DNA from: Ovis canadensis | Taxonomy: Eukaryota > Chordata > Mammalia > Artiodactyla > Bovidae | Assembly (NCBI RefSeq): GCF_042477335.2 | Contig: NC_091255.1 | Span: 17,090,501-17,154,500, forward strand | Direction: 5' to 3' | DNA: 64,000 nt | Shown: positions 23,456 through 32,390 of the stretch, one piece after another | Position numbering within the stretch: position 1 is the stretch's first letter | How the letters are laid out: the number at the start of each line of letters is the position of its first letter | Program-made: the position numbers and the translations under genes | Notes under the pieces: model-generated | The model's input: the letters and a program-made list of their open reading frames with translations, nothing else | What the model was told of the DNA's origin: nothing | Database searches by the model: none

Positions 23456-24330
23456 CCCTGCAAATCATTAGGTATGATTGGAAAGAGGAAAGTGAATATA
23501 AGTAGCTTTCCTTCATAATTTTGTCTAACTTAGGCTATTTCAATCCAGTTCCATGACCATTTTTGTTGACTTCCCATATGCCCATACTGAGATCCCAAAG
23601 ATGAACAATATGTAGCCCCTCTTCACTCCCTCAAATCAAAGGGCAAGGTGGATTTGAAGCAACTAGCAAAATAATACAAGGCAGAGGGTGACACTAAATT
23701 TAAGGTGTAAGTAGAGGACTCTGAGGCTACCCAGGAAAGCAAATGGTTCATTCTCATGGAGGGCCCGTCAGAGAAGGCCGCTTTGAAGAGCTGACTTTCG
23801 TGCTGTACCTTGGGAGATGAAAAAGGTTTTAACTGAGGATAAGGGTGCTCCTATCTGAGGGGCAGAGCATAAGAAGAGACACAGAGGTGAGGACATTGAA
23901 GCATATTTGGATGTGGGTGAATGTCCACGATGGCCGGAGTGTGGGGTGGGTGACGGATAATGTAGCCAGATGAAGCTGGAAAGGTGAGACTGTGCAGTGG
24001 AAGGCCTGGCACACCACACCAAGGAATCTACAGAGAGGGCACAAGCTCGAATCTAAAAACAGAATATCAACCTTCATTTTTATTTTCTTGACAATTCCAA
24101 GAGTTGAGACGGTGAAGTCCACCTCCACCGGTCCTGCACCAAATCAGCTGCTGGGAAAAGCCAGCTTGGAGTTAAGCATTTGCTACAAAACATTCACAGA
24201 GGTTAGAGGTTCAATCCCAGCTTGAAGTAGCAGATTCCTTCTTCCTCCTGATCGCCCTCTAAACCCTTAGGTACAGTGTAGCGGCTAAGTGCCCAGACCT
24301 TCGTGCCAGTCAGACCAGGGTACTAATAAG
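23456..24330. other. Unique sequence, no gene recognised
   Basis: The part at 23640-24010 resembles old degraded repeat or noncoding sequence (for example a MIR-like AAGAGACACAGAGGTGAGG) but could not be classified. Confidence 0.45.
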
Positions 24331-24420
24331 TTCCTGCTGTATCTCTTTACAAGCTGGGTGACCTTGGGTGAATTACTTAACCTCTCTGATTCCCTCATCT
24401 CTAAAATATCACCTTTCTCC
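24285..24420 (+). repeat. MIR SINE
   Basis: Carries GCTGGGTGACCTTGGGTGAA and TTACTTAACCTCTCTGATTC, the conserved MIR core and following region. Confidence 0.85.
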
Positions 24421-24439
24421 TCACTAGATAAAAATAATA

Positions 24440-24620
24440 ATAAATTTTCTTGAACATTTACAATGTCTGGTCCTGTTTTAAGTACTTTTGCACATTTTAG
24501 CTCATTTAGTCTTCAGAAAAACCCCAAGGGGCAGGTGTTATTACCCTATCTATTTTACAGATGTGGAAACTGAGACAAAGCGAGCTCAGAAGTGTTCCCA
24601 GGATCCAACAATAAGTAGAC
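24440..24620 (+). repeat. Second MIR-family element
   Basis: Carries TTAGCTCATTTAGTCTTCAG and TTTTACAGATGTGGAAACTG, the MIR 3' region. Confidence 0.8.
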
Positions 24621-24704
24621 CAACAGTCAGCCAAGACATGGCCCCAGCCTGTGTCTCTGGAGCCCATGCACTTCACTGTACTCCTGGAGATAATTACAAA
24701 AACT

Positions 24705-24760
24705 AGGGACTTTCCTGGTGGTCCAGTGGTTAGGAATCTGCCTTCCAATGCTCGAGACCC
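24705..24760 (+). repeat. tRNA SINE head fragment
   Basis: Only GGGACTTTCCTGGTGGTCCA and the next 30 bases remain of a CHR-2-type head. Confidence 0.75.
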
Positions 24761-24932
24761 TGTTTACACTCTAGGAAACCGAGAGGCAAAGAGATTAAGT
24801 AACTTGCCCAAGTTTCTTCACAGAGCCAGGAGAGGAGCTCAGGGGGTCTGGCTGCAAAGTCTGTTCTTTGTCGCTCGGATACACTTCATGAATGATGACA
24901 ATTTAACTTATTGTCATGCTTTTCATTTCAAG

Positions 24933-25127
24933 GGGGCTTCCCTGGTAGCTCAGCTGGTAAAGAATCTGCCTGCAGTGCAGAAGACCTGGGTTCAATTCCT
25001 GGGTCAGGAAGATCCACCGGAGAAGGTAAAGGCTACCCACTCCAGTTTTCTGGCCTGGAGAATTCCGTGGACTGTAGCCCACGGGGTCCCAAAGAATTGG
25101 ACACAACTGGGCGACTTTCACTTTCAT
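24933..25127 (+). repeat. Bov-tA SINE
   Basis: Full head (GGGCTTCCCTGGTAGCTCAG), box B and body, ending GGGCGACTTTCACTTTCA. Confidence 0.94.
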
Positions 25128-25944
25128 TTCAAGGAGGCCTGCCTGCAATCAATTTCATCCTGATGTTCAGATCTGATTCTCTCCAGGGATGGAGATCCAT
25201 GGAGGATGTTGGGGATGGGACAGGAGGCATATGCCTGGGGGGCTTGGGCAGCAGGGCAACGGGCGGAGGAGCCTTTGGGCCTTGCTGTCCTGGGGAGGGC
25301 TCCTTTGTGCTTTGGGGAAGGGACCCTTTGGAGCACCAGTAAATGGCCAGGAAAAGGAAGGAGAGGAAGCGGACACTACCTCTTTAGCCCCTGAGCCGGG
25401 CTCTGGGCACTAGGGGAAATGGCAAAAATGTCTTATTCTTCACTGGAAGAACCTCCCTGGGTGGAGCTGTACATACCACAGCTAGTTCCAGGGTGGTGGG
25501 TGGAGGACCCTAAGGGGCTGAGTGATGTCTTTGAAGGAGATTTCACTCACCAGGTGTCTCTTTGAAAAGGAATACAGAAACCCCTCCCTGAAGCAGGGCT
25601 GAGCCCCTCGGGGCACGAGGACCCTGGGGCTATGGCAAGATGGGGTCCTAGGGTCCAGACCTTCAGCTCAGGTCCTGCACTTGAGGCTGTAAGGCCTGCT
25701 CCCCTTCGGGGGGAGGGAGTAGAGCCTGGGCTCAGTTCAGCTCTGTTCCCCAGGGAACTGTCACACGGTGGTGGCTAGTCAGAGGACCAGCACAGCTGGC
25801 GAGAGGGGCACAGCTGCCACTGCAGGACCGCTTCACCAGAAAGTGAAACTGAGAGTTCAAGGAGCAGCAGGAGGCACTAATTTGTTTACTTATGCAGTCA
25901 TGGATCCTTCCCTTTTTCAAGAGCCTATAGATACGTATACATAT
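25128..25944. other. Unique sequence, no gene recognised
   Basis: G-rich plus-strand and Pro-rich minus-strand open frames occur, without known domains. Confidence 0.5.
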
Positions 25945-25945
25945 G

Positions 25946-26165
25946 GGCTTCCTGTGGGGCGCTGGTGGTAAAGAACCCACCTGCCAACGCAGGAGACACA
26001 AGAGATGCAGGTTCAGTCCCTGGTTTGGAAGATCCCCTGGAGGAGGGCATGGCAACCCACTCCAGTGTTCTTGCCTGAAGAATCCCATGGACAGAGGAGC
26101 CTGGCAGGCTACAGTCCACAGGGTCACAAAGAATCGCACACAACTGAAGTGACTTAGCACGCAGG
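25946..26165 (+). repeat. Bov-tA SINE
   Basis: Head GGGCTTCCTGTGGGGCGCTGG (diverged), then the Bov-A body, ending AAGTGACTTAGCACGCAGGC. Confidence 0.92.
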
Positions 26166-26221
26166 CACATGTACATATATAAATATATAGATATATTTAT
26201 ACATTATAGGTACATGTATTT

Positions 26222-26335
26222 TGGGCCCCAATGCATGGCTTGTGGGATCTTAGTTTCTTGACCAGGGATTGAACCCCAGCCACAGCAGTGAGCGTGCTGA
26301 GTCCTAACCACTGGACTGCCAGGGAATTCTCAACA
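26222..26335 (-). repeat. CHR-2-type tRNA SINE
   Basis: Minus orientation: GGCTTGTGGGATCTTAGTTT, a CAGGGATTGAACCC box B, and CTAACCACTGGACTGCCAGGG head. Confidence 0.92.
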
Positions 26336-26439
26336 GCTTGTAATTTATTATTATTGTTACTAATATTTATTTTGATGCATAGATTGCTCTGAATTTGGCC
26401 ATTTGCTGACTCCTGTGTTCTTTTTAAAAATATATTTGA

Positions 26440-26920
26440 AAGTGAAAGTCGCTCAGTCACGTCTGATTCTTTGTGACCCCATGGACTATAGTCCATGAAA
26501 TTCTCCAGGCCAGAATCAGTTCAGTTCAGTTCACTCATTCGTGTCCGACTCTCTGCTACCCCATGAATTGCAGCACGCCAGGCCTCCCTGTCCATCACCA
26601 ACCCCCAGAGTTTACTCAGACTCATGTCCATCGAGTGGGTGATGTCATCCAGCCATCTCATCCTCTGTCGTCCCCTTCTCCTCCTGCCTCCAATCCCTCC
26701 CAGCATCAGTGTCTTTTCCAAAGAGTCAACTCTTTGCATGAGGTGGCCAAAATATTGGCGTAGGACTGATCTCCTTTAGAATGGACTGGTTGGATCTCCT
26801 TGCAGTTTAGAATAGTGGGTAGCCTATCCCTTCTCCAGGGTGTCTTCCCAACCCAGAATTCAGGATCTGCATTGCAGGCAGATTCTTTACCAACTGAGCT
26901 ATGAGGGAAGCCCCCCCCCC
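26440..26920 (-). repeat. Bov-tA SINE split by a BovB 3' fragment
   Basis: The Bov-tA tail half is 26440-26517 (GAAAGTGAAAGTCGCTCAGT to CCAGGCCAGAAT). The head half resumes at about 26809-26913 (AGAATAGTGGGTAGCC to GAGCTATGAGGGAAGCCCC). A short AGAAT duplication flanks the insert. Confidence 0.88.
26518..26808 (-). mobile_element. BovB LINE 3' fragment inserted in a Bov-tA
   Basis: On the minus strand it encodes the BovB C-terminal block ([16 protein letters not shown] and [20 protein letters not shown]). It reaches a little further 5', to AGGAGATCCAACCAGTCCAT-type sequence. 5'-truncated and inactive. Confidence 0.92.
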
Positions 26921-26926
26921 CCCCCA
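26910..26926 (+). repeat. Poly-C run
   Basis: About 17 consecutive C bases at the junction after the split Bov-tA, a place prone to sequencing or assembly length errors. Confidence 0.9.
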
Positions 26927-26954
26927 GTCTATTAACTTATATATTTGGATATAC

Positions 26955-27095
26955 TAGGTTTTAGTTGTGGCAGGTGGGATCTTCAGTCTTAGTTTCCACT
27001 TGTAGGATCTAGTTCCCTAACCAGGGGTCTAACCTGGGCCCCCTGCATTGGGAACATGAGGTCTTAGCCACTGGACCACCGGGCACGTCCCTCCT
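26955..27095 (-). repeat. CHR-2-type tRNA SINE
   Basis: CTAGTTCCCTAACCAGGGGT, CCCTGCATTGGGAACATGAG and CTTAGCCACTGGACCACCGG mark a minus-oriented element. Confidence 0.9.
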
Positions 27096-27540
27096 GTGTT
27101 CTTCTGATACATCCCATCTTTGATACATTCCCATCCTGACTTTCTTGCACAGAGATGTTTTCACCATCACTGCAAAGGCTGCATCAGACCTCCATCGGTC
27201 CTAAATCTAGGGGGATGTGTTGATGAGGAGGATATTTGAATGGTCTTAAAGTGTTTCTCCACAGACTTCCTATTAGTTGCAAGAGGGAAAACAATAATTA
27301 TACAAGGGAGAAACTAAGCAATGCCTTGACTGAGCGGTCGTCACCTTGAAGGGACAGAGGCTGTCATGTGCCTGCAGATATGATATCCCAAGGACACGCT
27401 GCCTCGGCAGGATTCCAGCTGAGAATGCATAATATCAATGTAATCATGGGGAACATCAGACAAACACAAAATAAAGAATTTCTTTTTTTTTTTTAAAAAA
27501 AAAAGCAAGGGTCTGTAATTAAAAAAAAAAAAAAGCCAGC
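27096..27540. other. Old unclassified sequence with T/A homopolymers
   Basis: T- and A-runs at about 27480-27535. Probably part of the same ancient L1-derived block that follows. Confidence 0.4.
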
Positions 27541-27940
27541 TATAAAAATGGCCTAGGTTTAAGGAGATTAAAAAGACAGGGCAACTAAATGCAACACCTG
27601 ACCCTAAACTGGACCTTGTCCTAGGATGAAGATGCTTGCTGTCAAGGACATAATCAGATCATAACTGAAATATGGGCTGTAGATTAAATAAACGTATTAT
27701 ATAAGTGTAAATGTATAAAACTTCACAGAAGTACTCGGGGGTAAGGTTCATGATGTAGGAAACCATGGAATGGTTCAGAAAAAAAAATTTAGAGGGAGCA
27801 CACATGTGAATAAGCAAGGGATAAAATGTTAGCAATACGTGAATCTGGTTAAAGAGTGTACAGGTGTCTCGTACTATTTGCACCTTTGCAGCTTTTGTAA
27901 GTTTGAAATTATTTCCAAATAAAAGTTTTTCAAAACAGTT
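27541..27940 (+). repeat. Ancient L1 3' end (L1M-type)
   Basis: Recognised by GGGCAACTAAATGCAACACC, GGGCTGTAGATTAAATAAAC, GAAGTACTCGGGGGTAAGGT and the terminal GTAAGTTTGAAATTATTTCC followed by AAATAAAAG, all typical of old mammalian L1 3' ends. Confidence 0.7.
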
Positions 27941-28059
27941 GCAGGTTCACTTTGTGGTTTTTGCTGCCCGAGCCCTAAAATCAACTTTTTCTCCAGTAGA
28001 GCTTGGGGATCAAGAATATTTAAGCACATTTTTAAATTTTTTTATATTTTTTTTAATTC

Positions 28060-28180
28060 TTATTTTTTGGCTGCACCACACAGCATGTGGGATCCTAGTC
28101 CCTGGAACAGGGATCGAACCTGTGAGCCCTGCATTGGAAGCACAGAGTCTTAACCACTGGACCACCGTGGAAGTCCCTAA
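28060..28180 (-). repeat. CHR-2-type tRNA SINE
   Basis: GGCTGCACCACACAGCATGT, GGATCGAACCTGTGAGCCCT, and CTTAACCACTGGACCACCGT in minus orientation. Confidence 0.92.
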
Positions 28181-28685
28181 GAACATTTTTTTAAAAAGTA
28201 AGCCATATATTGGGAGAAAATATTTGCAAATAATATGACTGATAAGGGATTAGCCTTCAAAATTTACAGTTTATGACACATAACAGCATCAAAACAAACA
28301 GCCCACTCAAAAAATGGGCAGAAGACCTGAATAGACATTTCTCCAAATGGCCACACATGAAAAGATGTTCACCATGGCTAGTTATTAGAGAAAGGCAAAT
28401 GAAAACTGCGATGAGATATCATCTCACACTGGTCAGAATGGCCATCATCAAAAAATTCACAAACATCCAGTTCTGGAGAGGATGTGGAGAGAAGGGAGCC
28501 TTGTTGCACCGTTGGTGGGAATGCAAATTGGTACAGCTACTATGGAGGCTCCTTAAAAAACTAAAGATAGAGCTGTCATATGACTCTGCAGTCCCACTCC
28601 TGGGCATATATCTGGAGGAAAAACATGATCTGAAAGGCTGCAAGCACTCCAGTGTTCACTGCAGTACTGTTTGCAACCGCCAAGA

Positions 28686-28752
28686 CATGCTGCTGCTGCT
28701 GCTAAGTCGCTTCTGTCGTGTCCAACTCTTTGGGACCCCAGAGACGGCAGCT
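28686..28752 (-). repeat. Short Bov-A2 fragment within L1
   Basis: CTGCTGCTGCTGCTAAGTCG through CCCCAGAGACGGCAG, 67 bases only. It replaces a few bases of the L1 sequence between CAAGACATG and ACCTAAATG. Confidence 0.85.
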
Positions 28753-29224
28753 ACCTAAATGTCCATCGACAGAGGGATGAATAAAGAGGCTGTGGAACAT
28801 ACATACAATGGAATATTACTTAGCCATTAAAAGAACGAAATCATACCATTTGCAGCAACACGGTTGGACTAAGAGACTGTCATACTGAGTGAAGTAAGTC
28901 AATCAGAGGAGAAATATTGTATGACACCCTTTATGCGTGGAATCTAAAAAGAAATTATACGAACGAACTTACAAAACAGAGAGAAGGACACAGACTTAAA
29001 AAAGGAATTTATGGTTGGGGGAGGGGAGGAATACTTAGGGAGTTTGGGAAGGTCATGTACACTTATGTATTCAAAATGGATAACCAATAAGGACCTATTG
29101 TATAGCATATGGAACTCTACTCAATGTTTTGTGCCAGTCTGGATGGGAGGGATGTTTGGGGAACATGTATCGCTGAGTCCCTTCGCGTTTCACCTGAAAC
29201 CATCAAGACATTGTGAAAGGGCTA

Positions 29225-29465
29225 GGTGTGCCTGCGAGCTCCACCGTTTCAGTCGTGCCCTACTGTGTCTTTAAGTCGTGCTGCGACTCTTAAGTACTGT
29301 AGTCCACCAGTCTCCTCTGTCCATGGGATTCTTCAGGCAAGAATACTGGAGTGGGTTGCCATGCCCTCCTCCAAGGGATCTTCCCAACCTAGGATCCAAC
29401 CCGCATCTCCTGGGTCATCCTGCCTTGCAGGCGGTTTCTTCACCACTGAGCCACCGGGAAAGCCC
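29225..29465 (-). repeat. Bov-tA SINE within L1
   Basis: Minus orientation, from the diverged tail near CACCGTTTCAGTCGTGCCC to the head CTGAGCCACCGGGAAAGCCC. Confidence 0.9.
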
Positions 29466-29597
29466 GTTAATCAGCTATACTCAAATACAAAATAAGAACT
29501 TGAAAAAAAATCAACAACAACAACAAAAATAAATGAGAAGGAAAAGCACCCCTACCATGTGGAACAGCACAACAGAAGGCAGGGAAATGTGAAGTGT

Positions 29598-30595
29598 CAG
29601 TCCAGTCGCTCAGTCGTGTCCGACTCTTTGTGACCCCATGAATCGCAGCACGCCAGGCCTCCCTGTCCATCACCCTCTCCCGGAGTTCACTCAGACTCAC
29701 TTCCATTGAGTCAGTGATGCCATCCAGCCATCTCATCTTCTGTCGTCCCCTTCTCCTCCTGCCCCCAATCCCTCCCAGCATCAGAGTCCTCTCCAATGAG
29801 TCAACTCTTCATATGAGGTGGCCAAAGTATTGGAGTTTCAGCTTTAGCATCATTCCCTCCAAAGAAATCCCAGGGCGGATCTTCAGAATGGACTGGTTGG
29901 ATCTCCTTGCAGTCCAAGGGACTCTCAAGAGTCTTCTCCAACACCACAGTTCAAAAGCATCAATTCTTCGGTGCTCAGCTTTCTTCACAGTCCAACTCTC
30001 ACATCCATACATGACCACAGGAAAAACCATAGCCTTGACTAGATAGACCTTTGTTGGCACAGTAATGTCTCTGCTTTTCAATATGCTATCTAGGTTGGTC
30101 ATAACTTTTCTTCCAAGGAGGAAGCATCTTTTAATTTCATGGCTGCAGTCACCATTTGCAGTGATTTTGGAGCCCAAAAAAATAAAGTCTGACACTGTTT
30201 CCACTGTTTCCTCATCTATTTCCCATGAAGTGATGGGACCAGATGCCATGATCTTCGTTTTCTGAATGTTGAGCTTTAAGCCAACTTTTTCACTCTCCTC
30301 TTTCACTTTCATCAAGAGGCTTTTTAGTTCCTCTTCCCTTTCTGCCATAAGGGTGGTGTCATCTGCATATCTGAGGTTATTGATATTTCTCCCAGCAATC
30401 TTGATTCCAGCTTGTGCTTCTTCCAGCCCAGCGTTTCTCATGATGTACTCTGCATAGAAATTAAATAAGCAGGGTGACAACATACAGCCTTGACGTACTC
30501 CTTTTCCTATTTGGAACCGGTCTGTTGTTCCATGTCCAGTTCTAACTGTTGCTTCCTGACCTGCACACAGGTTTCTCAAGAGGCAGGATAAGTGT
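29598..30595 (-). mobile_element. BovB (RTE) LINE fragment, minus strand, long RT remnant
   Basis: 5'-truncated BovB, about 1 kb. From 30579 the reverse transcriptase frame stays open for 256 residues, including the intact catalytic box YADD at residues 71-74 (30369-30358). It is closed by one TGA at 29811-29809, and the same frame then continues to the BovB C-terminus ending in RLSDWTD. The stop sits where a CGA Arg codon is expected, so it is probably a CpG decay mutation. The endonuclease domain and early RT are missing, so the copy cannot be autonomous. Confidence 0.95.
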
Positions 30596-30599
30596 AGAT

Positions 30600-31890
30600 G
30601 ATAGAAAGGGGAAATGGGTCTTCTGAAAAGCTAACCCAACAAATGGCCCCCAGGTAAGCCATAGGCTCCCCCGGGGGAGACAAACCGCAGCCCCCAGCAT
30701 CTTCCCGCAAGCCTCTCCCCAATCACCCTCACGTGTGTGATTTAGAAATAGGATACAGCAAGCTGACAGATTCGGCCATCCTTCAAGGGGCCAACGTTAT
30801 ATTGGGAGGCACATCATAGACCTTGATTTTATGTGTTTACATAGAAGGGGGTACAACTTTTGTGCCGAGTGCAGAAAGCGAAGCAGCGTTGGAAACGTCC
30901 AGCGCGAGTGGAGCAGCGCTCCCTGTGAATGAGCACCCTCCCCCGACCAACCAGAAAACAGGCGACATCAGCCAATCCCGACTCGGCAGTGCCCTGGTCG
31001 GGGCGGGGCTGACACGCCCAGAGTTGTTTGTTTGCCTCGGCTTCCCACCCGCCCGGCTCTAACCCTAGTCTACCCTCGGGAGGAAATCGCAGAGACGAGG
31101 CTGGCAAAGTAGATTTGGCCAACCTGTGGAGGGCATCGGACTTTGGGCACTTTGGGTACTGCAGTAGGTGGACAGACCCAGCCCTGCAAAAGCCACATTT
31201 TCTGCGAGCTATGCAGGATGCCTCTCAGAGCGCTGAGTCCAGGATGCCTTCAGGAGAGCAGGTGGAGCCGATGAGGGTAGGTTCAGGGGAGAGCTAGCAG
31301 GTCTGCGAAGGATGTCAGGTTTCTCCCCCACATCCTGCCTGGGTAGGTGGTGGCCCTCCTTTTCCTCTTGGGAAGGAAGGAGGTCAGGCCCGTGCCAGGC
31401 TCGCAGCAAGCTATAAGAAGAACTAACTCTTTGTTAGGATGGTTCGGTTGCCTAGGGAAACTGTACAGCCAGTTTCTCTGGATATAGTGAGTGCTGGTAA
31501 ATGCAGTGAGAAGGAACTTCTCTGAAGCACGATGCACCATCCCAGAGAGGCACACATCCTGACATTTTTTACAGGTCTCCCAGCCTGGATATTTCCTCGG
31601 TGTAACTGGAGCCCTCCCTTCCACAGATCCGGCAGGGTTCAGTTAGCTACGGTTTAGATGTGTCTCCCATCTAACTTTCTCATTCCCTGAGATGAGACTC
31701 CAGTTCCCATGCTGGATGCCAGCCCTCAGAATCTCAGCGTCTGAGATGGGGAAGTCATGCAGGAAGGCAGTCAGCTCCTTTGCTCTTTGGGTGGACACAG
31801 TTGGTGCCTCTGAGTGAGCTGATGGTGCTGCTACTACATAGGATATAGGACACCCAGGTGCAGGTGGGGGATATTGAATTTGAGGCTCTT
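30600..31890. other. Unique sequence containing a promoter-like patch
   Basis: Apart from the GC-rich patch at 30850-31080 no gene is recognised. The flanking sequence shows no young repeats. Confidence 0.5.
30850..31090 (+). promoter_or_regulatory. Possible small promoter (CCAAT and GC boxes)
   Basis: Locally CpG-enriched sequence in an AT-rich area, with AACCAG and CAGCCAATCCCG (CCAAT boxes near 30945 and 30970) followed by GGGGCGGGGC (GC box, about 30998-31007). Spacing of CCAAT then GC box resembles a compact promoter. Direction is uncertain and no downstream exon is proven. Confidence 0.35.
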
Positions 31891-31902
31891 TCCTGTCTAT
31901 CA

Positions 31903-32180
31903 GGAGAAGGCAATGGCACCCCACTCCAGTACTCTTGCCTGGAAAATCCCATGGACGGAGGAGCCTGGTAGGCTGCAGTCCATGGGGTCCCTAAGAGTCA
32001 GACACAACTGAGCAACTTCACTTTCACTTTTCACTTTCATGCACTGGAGAAGGAAATGGCAACCCACTCCAGTGTTCTTGCCTGGAGAATCCCAGGGACG
32101 AGGGACCCTGGTGGGCTGCTGTCTATGGGGTCACACAGAGTCGGACACGACTGAAGCGACTTAGCAGCAGCAGCAGCAGC
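31903..32180 (+). repeat. Bov-A2 SINE
   Basis: From GAGAAGGCAATGGCACCCCA through two Bov-A units to CGACTTAGCAGCAGCAGCAG. A short duplication TCTATCAG lies on both sides. Confidence 0.94.
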
Positions 32181-32390
32181 CTCTCTATCAGGCTTTGTAC
32201 AAAGCACTTTACACGAATTAGATCTTCAAAATCTTTACTATATTGCAACTGCTATCCTCTTTCCTTCACAGCTGAGGAAACTGGGGCCACAGAGATTACA
32301 TCTCTTGCCCAAGGTCACACATTTCCAACTGGCATAGCCTGGATTTATACCCCAGGCCTGCCAGATTCCAAGCCCCTGCTCTCAACTGCA
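32181..32390 (+). repeat. MIR SINE
   Basis: Carries GCTGAGGAAACTGGGGCCAC and TCTTGCCCAAGGTCACACAT following the CACTTTACACGAATTAGATC region. The Bov-A2 has inserted at its left end. Confidence 0.8.

Larger units (their letters stand above)
28195..29520 (+). mobile_element. L1 3' end carrying two SINE-derived insertions
   Basis: Contains L1 ORF2 C-terminal and 3' UTR sequence in plus orientation: AAAATGGGCAGAAGACCTGA, CTGGAGAGGATGTGGAGAGA, GGTGGGAATGCAAATTGGTA, ATACAATGGAATATTACTTA, and the terminal TAATCAGCTATACTCAAATA. It is interrupted by a Bov-A piece at 28686-28752 and a Bov-tA at about 29225-29465. Frames are broken, so it is inactive. Confidence 0.9.

Noticed and set aside
29809-30579. 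256-codon minus-strand frame as a host gene
   Set aside because: It is the reverse transcriptase remnant of a BovB LINE. YADD and flanking sequence match the family, and the element is 5'-truncated.
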